Source: Bacteroidetes bacterium UBA6161 (GTDB taxonomy: Bacteria > Bacteroidota > Bacteroidia > NS11-12g > UBA955). Taken from it: a DNA stretch of 21,967 bases. Both the position numbers and the translations under genes were made by a program. Below the pieces are notes generated by a model. It saw only the letters and a list, made by a program, of their open reading frames with translations. It made no database searches and was not told the DNA's origin. The stretch covers positions 1 through 21,967 of the forward strand of contig DIUJ01000023.1 of assembly GCA_002422315.1 (NCBI GenBank), written 5' to 3'. Positions 5,760 through 14,054 of the stretch are shown in pieces. Every line of letters begins with the position of its first letter. Positions within the stretch are counted from its first letter, which is position 1.

Positions 5760-6614
5760 ATGAATAAAGAAAATCTACTATTAGCTTTTGCCATTCCAAT
5801 CTATTTTATTTTTATAACTTGGGAATTGTATACTGCAAAAAAAAAAGAGAAGATATCCTATACTCTAAAAGACACTCTTCAAAGTTTATGGTTTGGAATA
5901 GCTGGTGCTAGTCTAGATATATTTACTAAAGGCATTGGATTTGCCGTATTAGATTGGTGCAATAAACATGCATTTTGGCAATCAAACCTCTTGGATATTT
6001 TCCCTATAGCGGCTTGGTTTATTTTGTTTATAGGTCAAGATTTTTGCTTTTATTGGCTTCATAGGGCCGAACATCAATCAAGGATTTTCTGGGCTGTTCA
6101 CAGCAACCACCACTCTTCCCCTCAGTATAATTTTGCAGTTGCACTTCGTTCCTCTGTTTTGCAACCTTTGTATCGGTTCTGGTTCTATGTGCCTATAGCT
6201 TTTGTGGGGTTTGATGCCATAAGCATTATGTTTGTGTATGCCGTAAATCAATTTTATCAATTCTTCTTGCATACAGAATACTTCCCAAAGCTTGGTTTTT
6301 TTGAAAAATTCTTGGTAACACCGTCTCACCACAGGGTACACCATGCTTCAAATCCTATTTATTTAGACAAGAATATGGGACAAGTTTTTATTGTATGGGA
6401 TAAAATTTTCGGGACCTTTCAGGAAGAAATTCAAGAAGAACAACCCGTTTACGGGCTAACCAAACCTCTAGAAACCTACCATCCTATTCACAGTATTCTG
6501 CATGAGTTTTATTCCATCAAAAAAGATGTAAGTAAAAGTAAAAGCTTTCTTAAAAAACTTAAATACGTGTTTGCAGCTCCAGGTTGGAGCCCTAAAGACC
6601 GAGTAAATCAATAA
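5760..6614 (+). CDS. Sterol desaturase / fatty acid hydroxylase superfamily membrane enzyme
   Basis: Integral membrane di-iron oxygenase of 284 residues. Hydrophobic segments lie near 5-22, 44-65, 82-98 and 143-170. The His clusters that bind iron are all present: HRAEH (101-105), HSNHH (114-118), His171 in HTEYF, and SHHRVHH (189-195). After them comes the conserved tail pattern NMGQVFIVWDKIFGTF, typical of bacterial members. Known relatives hydroxylate or desaturate sterols, carotenoids, fatty acids or alkylglycerol ethers; this one's substrate is not evident. The start at 5760 was chosen over an upstream ATG at 5703, which lies in a terminator stem. The 3' end overlaps the purM stop region by 7 bp on the opposite strand. 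Confidence 0.9.
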   Translation: MNKENLLLAFAIPIYFIFITWELYTAKKKEKISYTLKDTLQSLWFGIAGASLDIFTKGIGFAVLDWCNKHAFWQSNLLDIFPIAAWFILFIGQDFCFYWLHRAEHQSRIFWAVHSNHHSSPQYNFAVALRSSVLQPLYRFWFYVPIAFVGFDAISIMFVYAVNQFYQFFLHTEYFPKLGFFEKFLVTPSHHRVHHASNPIYLDKNMGQVFIVWDKIFGTFQEEIQEEQPVYGLTKPLETYHPIHSILHEFYSIKKDVSKSKSFLKKLKYVFAAPGWSPKDRVNQ

Positions 6615-7768
6615 ATAATTGGTCCCTCTGGAGAATAAATTTCTAAGGCTTTTTTATCCGAAGCTTCTACCCTTCCTATAATTTGCGCTGCTATTCCAAA
6701 GGAATTAGAAAGAGCAATAAGCTCATTTGCTGTACTTAAGTCTGTATAAATCTCTAATCTATGACCCATATTAAATACAGAATACATTTCTTTGTACGAT
6801 GTTTCGGATTGTTCTTTAATGGTTTTGAACAAAACAGGAATGGGGAACAAATTGTCTTTGATTATTTTAACATTAGAGGCAAAGTGTAAAACCTTGGTTT
6901 GGGCACCGCCTGTACAATGAATAATCCCATTTAATTTATGCTTATAGTTTTTAAGAATTTCCAATAAGAGAGGAGCATAAGTTCTAGTAGGTGAAAGAAC
7001 AAGTTTTCCCGCATCTACAGGAGAGCCCTCTACCCTATCTGTTAATAGCAATGCCCCGGAGTATGCCAATTCTATATCCATTTGCTCATCAAAACTTTCG
7101 GGATACTTTTGTCTATACACAGAGCTAAACACATCGTGTCTTGCTGAAGTTAATCCATTACTACCCATTCCACCATTCCAAAAAGTTTCGTAAGTTGCTT
7201 GGCCATCACTAGCAAAACCAACTATCACATTACCGGGTTGTATATTTATTTCTAATACGTCTTCTTTTTTCATTCTTAGGGCCATAGTAGAGTCTACTAC
7301 AATGGTTTTAACAAGATCACCTAAGTCTGCGGTTTCTCCACCTCCAGAAACGATGGAAACCCCTTGGTTTTTCATATTTTCAATAAACTCTTCTGTGCCT
7401 TGTATGATTGAAGATATAACTTCCCCGGGAATTCTTTTTTTGTTTCTCCCAATGGTGCTAGAAAGTAAAAAATTGGAAGTTGCACCAACACAAAGCATGT
7501 CATCTAGGTTCATTACAATTGCATCTTGTGCTATTCCTTTCCAAACATTAATATCTCCTGTTTCCTTCCAATAAATATAAGCCAAAGAGGACTTGGTGCC
7601 TGCACCATCTGCATGTATTAGATTGCAGTATTGGCTATCGTTTCCAAATATATCTGGTAAAACCTTGCAGAATGCATTTGGAAAAACACCTTTATCTACA
7701 TTCCTAATAGCTGCATGAACATCTTCTTTTTGAGAAGACACTCCTCTCTTTGCGTACTTATCTAACAT
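6608..7768 (-). CDS. purM: Phosphoribosylformylglycinamidine cyclo-ligase (AIR synthase)
   Basis: Fifth step of de novo purine synthesis: ATP-dependent closure of FGAM to AIR in the cytoplasm. The 386-residue protein has the PurM layout. The N-terminal half includes DGAGTK at 54-59 (canonical DGVGTK), MNLDDMLCVGA matching the usual MxxNDxxxxGA motif, and SGGGETAD matching GGETAE. The C-terminal ATP-grasp-like half includes CTGGAQTKVL and FNMGHRLEI (the usual FNMGxGM region). It is longer and more diverged than the roughly 345-residue E. coli enzyme, in line with Bacteroidota homologues. The start ATG at 7768 lies only 5 nt from a TAATTTTG promoter box. The gene is not clustered with other pur genes here. 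An AIR-synthase-related paralogue such as HypE or SelD is less likely given the RGVSSQKEDVH start. Confidence 0.85.
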   Translation of the reverse strand: MLDKYAKRGVSSQKEDVHAAIRNVDKGVFPNAFCKVLPDIFGNDSQYCNLIHADGAGTKSSLAYIYWKETGDINVWKGIAQDAIVMNLDDMLCVGATSNFLLSSTIGRNKKRIPGEVISSIIQGTEEFIENMKNQGVSIVSGGGETADLGDLVKTIVVDSTMALRMKKEDVLEINIQPGNVIVGFASDGQATYETFWNGGMGSNGLTSARHDVFSSVYRQKYPESFDEQMDIELAYSGALLLTDRVEGSPVDAGKLVLSPTRTYAPLLLEILKNYKHKLNGIIHCTGGAQTKVLHFASNVKIIKDNLFPIPVLFKTIKEQSETSYKEMYSVFNMGHRLEIYTDLSTANELIALSNSFGIAAQIIGRVEASDKKALEIYSPEGPIIY

Positions 7769-7773
7769 GCCTG

Positions 7774-7781
7774 CAAAATTA
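7774..7781 (-). promoter_or_regulatory. Candidate -7 box of purM, almost abutting the start codon
   Basis: The minus strand reads TAATTTTG, an exact match. A TTG at 7806-7804 gives a 22-nt spacer, at the long end of the usual range. Only 5 nt separate the box from the ATG, so the mRNA would have little or no leader. Confidence 0.5.
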
Positions 7782-7867
7782 CATTTTTTAAACCTAAATT
7801 ATACAATAGATTGCTTGTAGATAATATAAAAAACATGTTGTTCTAAAATTAGGAAAGAAATACCAAT

Positions 7868-7897
7868 AAAAAAGCCGAAATAAATTTCGGCTTTTTT
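7868..7897 (-). terminator. Rho-independent terminator after the PorE-like gene
   Basis: A perfect 13-bp stem, 7868-7880 with 7885-7897, and a 4-nt loop. A-runs and T-runs at the two ends make it potentially bidirectional. It lies 22 bp past the stop codon of the large lipoprotein and insulates purM from it. Confidence 0.85.
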
Positions 7898-7919
7898 AGA
7901 TATGTAAATAGTCACAATT

Positions 7920-10900
7920 TTACTTTTGTCTAGCTGCTCTAGAAGGTTTTGGCAACAAATATAAGTAGCCATCTTTTTCTTCAAAATCAACAAAGTTTTT
8001 AAAGAAATTCCTACCTAGTTCCGGCAATTCTGCTTTGCTAGAAAATTTAAATTTAGTGTTGTTTATAATTTCAGAACCCAATTCCATTTTTTCTATAGTA
8101 AATGAGTTACTTGGCACTTTGGTTCCTCCTGGCAATTTAACCTTTTCGCCATCTCCAAAATCTTTTTTAGTAATCACTTTATTGTTAAATAATTGTTCTA
8201 CTGTAGCTTCATCCATCCAAGTATTTCTTCCATTCAAATCATAAGCGAAATTAACAAACTCAGAACCATTTACCATTACTGCAATAAATTTCTTTCCGCT
8301 TTCTTCAATTATCTTAAGCTTGATTACATTTTCTTTTTGATCTAGATTTTTCTCAGGTGCTTTTGTAGGTTCTTCGGTTAGGGTAGAATTTACTGGGCCT
8401 CCTTTCAATGCTTCTGCGTTTATAGCAGTAAGAGCTAATTCACCTTCTTCTGGATTAAATGTAGCACCATATTTAGATTCAAGTGCTTTTATACCAATTC
8501 TGAAAGAACTTGGGAATGAAACTATATCTAATACCATGTCATTGTAAACTTTACCCTGATCTGCACCACCTATTCTAAACTCCTTTACAGTTAAGGTAGC
8601 ACCTGCTGGTATTTTTCCCGAAGTAATTTGTTGTAATGTAGCTCCTTTAATATCTGTAGGAAGAATAGCTTTCTTGTCAATAAGATTTTTAAGTTCAACT
8701 GGAGAAATTTCTATTTTATCGTTGTTCACAAAAATACTAGGTCCAAGTGGTTCTATTTTGTTTGCAGAAGCAGAACCCTTGAATACATTGCCATCTTTTT
8801 CCAACTTTACAATTACCATTTGACCATTTTTATTGTTAGGGTCATTGGATTCTTCCATTTTCATATTTGGATCGAAGTTTACATCCAATATTTTTATGGT
8901 TGTTCTTCTGTTTTGTCTATGTTGGAACTCATCGCAGGAAACGTATTTAATGTTGTTTACAACAGAAATCTCGGAAGGTCTATAGTCTACATAGACATAA
9001 GAGTTATTAACAATCTCTTGTTTCCTTGCAAACAACATAGTTCCAGTTTTGGAATCCGTGCCCAATTCATATTTGGTTTTGCCTTCTACTTGAGCACCTT
9101 CGCAAGCACAATCATTGATTAGCTGAGATTCGCCATATCCTTTTGCTACAATTCTTCTTTTGTCTACCCCTTTGCTAACCAAGAAAGCTACTGCTGAGTC
9201 TGCTCTTCTTTGAGAAAGTGAAATATTGTAAGCATAAGAAGAACGACAGTCTGTGTGCGAACCCAACTCAATTCTTATTTTTGGATATTGCAACAACAAT
9301 GGAAGCAGTGAATCGGCCAAAACTGCAGCAGCAGGTGGATCTATATCTGCCTTATCGAGTCTATAAAATATAGGTAATACTCTTTTGAAGTCTAATTGTG
9401 GGTTTAAACAAAAATCTTCAATAAACAATTTAGATTTCTTTAGTCCTACAGTGCTTATTGTTCTTGGTTCCCCATCGAAGTAGTATGCTTCACGGTTGGT
9501 AACTTTAATTTCATAGGTAGTGAACTCTTTCAGAACCAAAGTATCGTAATTGCCATCTAAATCTGTTCTAAAAGAAATTTTGGAAGTGTCTTTATCGTTT
9601 GTTATTTCTACTAAAGCATTAGGCAAAGGCAATCCTGTTTTACAATCTGTTACAGTACCTACTAATTTAAATACCAAAGGATTGATTTTGAACTCGTAAA
9701 TATCATCACAACCTCTACCACCTTGTCTGTTACTTGAGAAATAACCTTTATTAGGATCTGAATTGGTAAAAGTTATTCCAAAATCATCTCCTCCAGAGTT
9801 AAGAGGATACTTTAAGTTTTCGGGTGCGGTCCATTCTGTTCCAGAGCCTTGGGTCTTTAAAATATCTAAACCACCCAAACCAACATGTCCATTAGAGGAA
9901 AAATATAAATGCTCGTCGTGGAAACTGTAATAAGGGAATACTTCGTCTTTGTCTGTATTGATTGTTTTACCTAAGTTTATAGGGTCACTCCAAGTTTTAC
10001 CTCTTTTTACAAAATTTACTACATATAAATCATATCCCCCTTCTCCTCCTTGCATATCAGACGAGAAAAACAATTTGCTTCCATCAGAAGACAAAGTTGG
10101 GTGAGCAAAGTTTGCGCTATCATTTTCACAAAAAGGAAGAACGGTTACGTCTACCCATTCGTTTCCTATTTTTTTGGCTTCATAAATTTTACAATACAAT
10201 TGCTTTCCATCTATACCGTTGCATCTCGTAAAATAAATTGTAGAATATCTTCTGTCGAAATCATGTACACCATCATTAAATTTATTGTTTACTTGGCCCG
10301 GGATAAGAGCAGGGGTACCCCATTTCTCTACGCCTCTTTTTGCTTTTTCTTTTTCTATAGACCAAATATCTACATAAAAATTACCGGAACCTCCATACAT
10401 TTTCTTTTTGTTTATGCCTAATTCTCTATCGGAGGCGAAATAAATCAAATTGTCTTTTTTATCCGCAATCATGGGGCTAAAATCGCACCATTTGGTATTG
10501 GCTTCTCTAAAATTACTTACAACAAAACGGCTTTCTTGAGTCATCCAACTTTCAGCAGAATCGCAACTTTCAACTTTTCTTCTAACAGACTCGTCTCCAG
10601 GAACTTCATCCAAATATTTTGTGAAATACTTTCTGGCGTTTTTGTATGCATCTAAGTTGGTTTGCTCTGCGGCTTCCCACATAGTAATCAAACCCATAAA
10701 ATATAATGCATCTGAATTTTTGGGGTCTTTTCTAAGAATTTTCTCGTATGCTCTTTTGGCTTTTTTAAAGTCATTGGCTTTACGATAACATTCTGCCGAT
10801 TTTGTAAGTGCTTCATCTTTTATTTCTTTAGTTTCCTTGCCAGAAGCAGCAACTTTTGAATAAATTTCGGCAGCCATGTAGTATTGTTTTCTTTCACGCA

Positions 10901-11003
10901 TGCTTTCGGCATCTTTCATGGTGTATTTGTTACATCCAGAAAATAACGTGGAGAGTGCCATAACACCCACTAATCCAAGTAATAAGGTAATTTTGCGTTT
11001 CAT
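7920..11003 (-). CDS. PorE-like TPR/propeller/CRD/OmpA lipoprotein with two C-terminal retropepsin-like domains
   Basis: Large periplasmic, outer-membrane-anchored lipoprotein of 1027 residues. In order: lipoprotein signal with lipobox ending FSGC (Cys24); TPR-type helical repeats, about 30-150; beta-propeller, about 175-440, with blade motifs such as LIYFASDRELG, LFFSSDMQGGEGGYDLY, LYFSSNGHVGLGGLD and YFSSNRQGGRGCDDIY; carboxypeptidase-regulatory-like domain, about 445-515; OmpA peptidoglycan-binding domain, about 541-706, with HTD (583-585), NISLSQRRAD and RQNRRT. The first four domains match PorE, which ties the type IX secretion rings to peptidoglycan in Porphyromonas. Two further domains of about 130 residues (728-858 and 892-1018) resemble retropepsins but lack a clear D-T/S-G. 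The start is ATG 11003, directly before the signal peptide; a longer ORF to 11174 crosses the promoter. The link to secretion is inference, since no other por gene is in view. Confidence 0.85.
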   Translation of the reverse strand: MKRKITLLLGLVGVMALSTLFSGCNKYTMKDAESMRERKQYYMAAEIYSKVAASGKETKEIKDEALTKSAECYRKANDFKKAKRAYEKILRKDPKNSDALYFMGLITMWEAAEQTNLDAYKNARKYFTKYLDEVPGDESVRRKVESCDSAESWMTQESRFVVSNFREANTKWCDFSPMIADKKDNLIYFASDRELGINKKKMYGGSGNFYVDIWSIEKEKAKRGVEKWGTPALIPGQVNNKFNDGVHDFDRRYSTIYFTRCNGIDGKQLYCKIYEAKKIGNEWVDVTVLPFCENDSANFAHPTLSSDGSKLFFSSDMQGGEGGYDLYVVNFVKRGKTWSDPINLGKTINTDKDEVFPYYSFHDEHLYFSSNGHVGLGGLDILKTQGSGTEWTAPENLKYPLNSGGDDFGITFTNSDPNKGYFSSNRQGGRGCDDIYEFKINPLVFKLVGTVTDCKTGLPLPNALVEITNDKDTSKISFRTDLDGNYDTLVLKEFTTYEIKVTNREAYYFDGEPRTISTVGLKKSKLFIEDFCLNPQLDFKRVLPIFYRLDKADIDPPAAAVLADSLLPLLLQYPKIRIELGSHTDCRSSYAYNISLSQRRADSAVAFLVSKGVDKRRIVAKGYGESQLINDCACEGAQVEGKTKYELGTDSKTGTMLFARKQEIVNNSYVYVDYRPSEISVVNNIKYVSCDEFQHRQNRRTTIKILDVNFDPNMKMEESNDPNNKNGQMVIVKLEKDGNVFKGSASANKIEPLGPSIFVNNDKIEISPVELKNLIDKKAILPTDIKGATLQQITSGKIPAGATLTVKEFRIGGADQGKVYNDMVLDIVSFPSSFRIGIKALESKYGATFNPEEGELALTAINAEALKGGPVNSTLTEEPTKAPEKNLDQKENVIKLKIIEESGKKFIAVMVNGSEFVNFAYDLNGRNTWMDEATVEQLFNNKVITKKDFGDGEKVKLPGGTKVPSNSFTIEKMELGSEIINNTKFKFSSKAELPELGRNFFKNFVDFEEKDGYLYLLPKPSRAARQK
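7950..8822 (-). other. Two tandem degenerate retropepsin-like domains in the PorE-like protein
   Basis: Residues 728-858 run: VKLEKDGNVF, N-K-I, I-F-V-N-N, then EISPVELKNLI, ILPTDIKGATLQQI, G-x-I-x-x-G-x-x-L, FRIGG, IGIKALESKYG, ELAL. Residues 892-1018 run: KFIAVMVNGSEFVNFAYDLNG, then EATVEQLF, ITKKDFGDG, a second strand pair, LGRNFFKNF, and DGYLYLLP. Both follow the order of retroviral-type aspartic protease domains (flexible VNG strand, catalytic loop, helix, a liGG/LG-x-x-FL segment, final strand). The catalytic D-T/S-G position reads D922-L-N-G in the second and N-N-D-K in the first, so activity is doubtful. Assigned by eye. Confidence 0.55.
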
Positions 11004-11036
11004 CAATAATGTTTTATTCAGTTTCCTATTAAAAAG

Positions 11037-11067
11037 CAAATATAGAATGTGGTTTTGATTTACAAAA
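11037..11067 (-). promoter_or_regulatory. Promoter of the PorE-like lipoprotein gene
   Basis: On the minus strand, TTTTG (11067-11063), an 18-nt spacer and a perfect TATATTTG (11044-11037), 33 nt before the ATG at 11003. This placement settles the start codon at 11003. Confidence 0.7.
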
Positions 11068-11172
11068 CTTTTAATGAATAAATTAACGATATTTCTTTTA
11101 TTTTTATTCTTTGGCCCTGCAAAAGAGAAGATTAATAACTCATAAATTTTGTAAAATTCTTCGACAAAAGTC

Positions 11173-11205
11173 AAAAAAAGGGGGAGTAAAATTTACTCCC
11201 CCTTT
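11173..11205 (-). terminator. Rho-independent terminator of glnN
   Basis: GGGGGAGTAAA at 11180-11190 is complementary to 11192-11202, extended by A/T pairs. On the minus strand a run of seven T (11179-11173) follows. It begins 5 bp past the glnN stop codon. Confidence 0.85.
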
Positions 11206-11210
11206 AAGTT

Positions 11211-13406
11211 TTATTTTAAAAACAAAAGTTCTCTGTATTTTGGCAAATGCCACAATGAATCGTCAACCATTTGTTCTAATTTGTCTGCATGGTACCTTAT
11301 TTTATCAAAATTTGGTTGCACATTATCGCAATATGCTATTGCTTTTGCTTTGGGTTCTTCCAATAAATTGGCTTTTTTGCGTTCGTTTACCATTTGTGTG
11401 GTTAAGCTCTGAACATTTTCTAAGTGACCAGATATCTGAATAGCCAATTGGTTTGTTTCACTGTAGGTTTTTTCTGCAAATTTTAACTCTTTCATAAGTT
11501 TTAAATTTTGCAACAATTTATTTAAAAACTCAACTGCTGCAGGTACCACAAAAGTTTTTACCAAATCGGCTAAAACTCTACCTTCAATCTGAACCTTTAG
11601 AGTATAATTCTCATAGCGAATATCTGTTCTTGCTTCCAATTCAGTTTCGCTTAGCACTCCATTTTCCATAAAAACCTTCTTAGACTTAGAGTCCAAATAA
11701 GCCTCTAGAGCATGTGGTGTGGTTCTTATGTTGCTTAACTTTCTTTTCTTGGCTTCTTTTGCCCATTCTTCCGAATAGCCATTGCCTTCGAATATTACCT
11801 TATTAGATTCTATATAATATCTTCTAAGGACTGTTTGAATAGCTTTTTCTTTGCTTATTTTTTGTGAAATAAGGCTATCTACTTCTTGTTTAAATTCTTT
11901 TAATTGATTGCCTACAATTGTATTTAAAACTGTCATAGAAGAAGAGCAATTATCCGAAGAACCTACTGCTCTAAGTTCAAATTTATTTCCAGTGAAAGCA
12001 AAAGGTGAAGTTCTGTTTCTATCTGTATTGTCAATTAATATAGCAGGAATATGAGGTATATTTAATTTCTTTTCTCCGCTTGTGTTTTTAGAAGAAGTAG
12101 AAGTATTGGTTTTTTCTGATGCAAAATCTTCTAAAACTTGGCTTAAAAGACTTCCTACAAATACCGACATAACTGCAGGAGGGGCTTCGTTTGCTCCCAA
12201 TCTATGGTCATTGCTTGCACTTCCTATACTTGCCCTAAGTAGGGTTCCATGTTCGTGAACTGCTTTAATAGTATTGATAAAGAAAGTTAAAAACTGTAGG
12301 TTTTCCATAGGGGTATGACCAGGAGAAAGTACATTCACGCCAGTATCTGTAATGATTGACCAGTTGTTGTGTTTTCCAGATCCATTTACACCCTTGAAAG
12401 GTTTTTCATGAAAAAGTACTTTTAAATTATGTCTCAAACCAACAGATTCCATTAGGTCCATAAGAAGCGAATTATGGTCTATTGCCAAGTTTATATCCTC
12501 GTACATTGGAGCACATTCGTACTGCCCAGGAGCTACTTCATTATGCCTTGTTTTTAAAGGAATACCAAGTTTTAAGGCTTCATATTCCAACTCTGTCATA
12601 TAATCAAAAACCCTTTCTGGTATACTTCCAAAATAATGGTCTTCAAGCTGTTGCCCTTTTGCTGGAGAATGACCTAAAAGGGTTCTTCCAGAAAGCATTA
12701 GGTCGGGTCTTTGGTTGTATAGGTCTAAGTCTATCAAAAAATATTCTTGTTCTACTCCCAATGAAACTTTTGTTCTTGTAACCTTTGTATCAAAATAGTG
12801 GCAAACTTCTGTAGAAATTTTTTGGATAAACTGAGTAGAGCGCAACATTGGGGTTTTGTAATCCAAGGCATGGCCTGTATAGGCAACAAATACAGTGGGT
12901 ATACATAGGGTTTTACCAGAAGACTTTTCCATAATAAAAGCAGGAGAAGAGGGGTCCCATGCGGAATATCCTCTGGCTTCAAATGTATTTCTGATACCGC
13001 CATTAGGAAAACTTGATGCGTCGGGTTCTTGTTGCACAAGAGCCTTGCCGCTGAATACCTCCAAACCTGAAACTATACCTGTGGGTTCAAAAAAGGCGTC
13101 GTGTTTTTCCGCGGTGGTACCTCTCAATGGCTGAAACCAATGGGTGTAATGTGTTGCCCCTTTTTGAATTGCCCAATTCTTCATCCCTTCTGCTATTTCG
13201 TCTGCTGCAACTCTAGAAAGTGCTTCTCCACTTTTTACGGTTATATCTAACTCCTTTAGAACTTTTTCTGAAACATAGCCTTTCATGTTTTCGCCTGCAA
13301 AAACATTTTCTCCATAAAAGGAAGAAATTAAATACGGATTATGTTCTTTAATTTGATGATTTTCACCATTTTTTACTGTCTGTTTGGCAGTTTTAGCTGA
13401 GCTCAT
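11211..13406 (-). CDS. glnN: Glutamine synthetase type III
   Basis: Cytoplasmic ATP-dependent ligation of ammonia to glutamate, the central step of nitrogen assimilation. The 731-residue length is right for the GSIII family, which is common in Bacteroidota and much larger than GSI. Visible features: the GSIII-specific N-terminal region with THWFQPLRGTTAEKHDAFF; metal and substrate motifs GVEQEYF (217-223), TRHNEVAPGQYECAP and NGSGKHNNWS (341-350); then NRTSPFAFTGNKFELRAVGSS, covering the ATP and glutamate site; and a long helical C-terminal tail with charged repeats (about 580-731). The start ATG at 13406 gives a plausible N-terminus. The gene is monocistronic, with its own terminator. The leader holds a 7-bp inverted repeat that could serve in nitrogen control. 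Confidence 0.96.
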   Translation of the reverse strand: MSSAKTAKQTVKNGENHQIKEHNPYLISSFYGENVFAGENMKGYVSEKVLKELDITVKSGEALSRVAADEIAEGMKNWAIQKGATHYTHWFQPLRGTTAEKHDAFFEPTGIVSGLEVFSGKALVQQEPDASSFPNGGIRNTFEARGYSAWDPSSPAFIMEKSSGKTLCIPTVFVAYTGHALDYKTPMLRSTQFIQKISTEVCHYFDTKVTRTKVSLGVEQEYFLIDLDLYNQRPDLMLSGRTLLGHSPAKGQQLEDHYFGSIPERVFDYMTELEYEALKLGIPLKTRHNEVAPGQYECAPMYEDINLAIDHNSLLMDLMESVGLRHNLKVLFHEKPFKGVNGSGKHNNWSIITDTGVNVLSPGHTPMENLQFLTFFINTIKAVHEHGTLLRASIGSASNDHRLGANEAPPAVMSVFVGSLLSQVLEDFASEKTNTSTSSKNTSGEKKLNIPHIPAILIDNTDRNRTSPFAFTGNKFELRAVGSSDNCSSSMTVLNTIVGNQLKEFKQEVDSLISQKISKEKAIQTVLRRYYIESNKVIFEGNGYSEEWAKEAKKRKLSNIRTTPHALEAYLDSKSKKVFMENGVLSETELEARTDIRYENYTLKVQIEGRVLADLVKTFVVPAAVEFLNKLLQNLKLMKELKFAEKTYSETNQLAIQISGHLENVQSLTTQMVNERKKANLLEEPKAKAIAYCDNVQPNFDKIRYHADKLEQMVDDSLWHLPKYRELLFLK

Positions 13407-13444
13407 TTGTTTGGTTTTAATTTAGATAATTAGAAGGGCAAAAC

Positions 13445-13461
13445 TCCACTTATGAAGTGGA
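13445..13461. promoter_or_regulatory. Perfect inverted repeat upstream of glnN, possible operator
   Basis: TCCACTT at 13445-13451, a 3-nt centre, and the exact complement at 13455-13461. It lies 39 bp before the glnN ATG and overlaps a near match to the -7 box (GAGTTTTG on the minus strand, 13446-13439). A dyad overlapping a promoter box suits a repressor site, but the promoter itself is uncertain. Confidence 0.35.
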
Positions 13462-13506
13462 TTTTTGACTTTTTTTTTCTCACATTTTTTACACATGTAT
13501 ACTAAT

Positions 13507-13534
13507 AAAAAAAGGAGCATTTCTGCTCCCTTTT
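13507..13534 (-). terminator. Rho-independent terminator of the AsmA-cupredoxin operon
   Basis: On the minus strand GGAGCA, a GAAA tetraloop (GNRA type) and TGCTCC form the core (13529-13514). A/T and G-U pairs extend it, and a T-run follows to 13507. It lies just after the cupredoxin stop codon at 13540. Confidence 0.8.
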
Positions 13535-13539
13535 AAAAT

Positions 13540-14046
13540 TTATTCTACGATAAGAGTTCCTAACATCTTACTCCAATGACCGGGATAGGTACATACGTAC
13601 TGATAAGTTCCAGGTTTTTCGATAGAAAATTTCAAGGTAACTGTTTCGCCTGGCCCAGAAAGTGGGGAAGCTGCAATAACTGCCGCATCTCCAGCTTCTA
13701 CATAAGAGGTTTCTTTTTTGGATAAGCCTCTGCTTGCTACTTCCTCTGCATAACCATTGTATACTATCACAATATTGTGCATCATGGTTTCATTGTCGCC
13801 TTCATTTACCAATGTAAAAGTAATTTCTTTACCTGAATTTACAGTAATTCTATCTGTATCGAATTTCATGTCGGGCATAGTGTTTCCCTGAGCTTTTATG
13901 GTAAACTCAGTTGGGTGTTCCATAGTCGTTGGTTCTGCTGCGGTTTCAGTAGCTTGCTCTTCTGTAGTTTCTTTGTTTTCGTTTCCTCCGCAGGATACTA
14001 AGAAAAATCCAGAAATGAATAGTGCTAAATAAGTGATTTTTTTCAT
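13540..14046 (-). CDS. Azurin/plastocyanin-type copper lipoprotein
   Basis: Predicted lipid-anchored type-1 (blue) copper protein for electron transfer in the cell envelope; 168 residues. Signal peptide and lipobox LVSC give lipidated Cys19. An acidic, Thr/Glu-rich linker of about 25 residues follows, then a cupredoxin beta-sandwich (about 45-168). Copper ligands fit the azurin/auracyanin pattern: His90 (in MMHNIV), Cys152, His157 and Met161, the last three in the loop VCTYPGHWSKM. The acidic residues directly after the lipidated Cys resemble lipoprotein surface-export signals known in Bacteroidota, so exposure on the cell surface is possible but inferred. The gene starts 8 nt after the AsmA-like gene ends and probably shares its mRNA. 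The redox partner is unknown. Confidence 0.92.
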   Translation of the reverse strand: MKKITYLALFISGFFLVSCGGNENKETTEEQATETAAEPTTMEHPTEFTIKAQGNTMPDMKFDTDRITVNSGKEITFTLVNEGDNETMMHNIVIVYNGYAEEVASRGLSKKETSYVEAGDAAVIAASPLSGPGETVTLKFSIEKPGTYQYVCTYPGHWSKMLGTLIVE

Positions 14047-14054
14047 GTTATAAT

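Noticed and set aside
7799..7993. Minus-strand ORF of 64 residues between purM and the PorE-like gene
   Set aside because: It runs through the terminator and into the 3' end of the lipoprotein gene in another frame; no recognisable features.
10050..10421. Plus-strand ORF of 123 residues opposite the PorE-like gene
   Set aside because: Shadow of a strongly supported gene; hydrophobic and Phe/Ile-rich as expected from antisense of AT-rich coding DNA.
11004..11174. Longer start for the PorE-like lipoprotein
   Set aside because: It would place a promoter inside the gene and bury the lipoprotein signal peptide; ATG 11003 directly precedes MKRKITLLLG.
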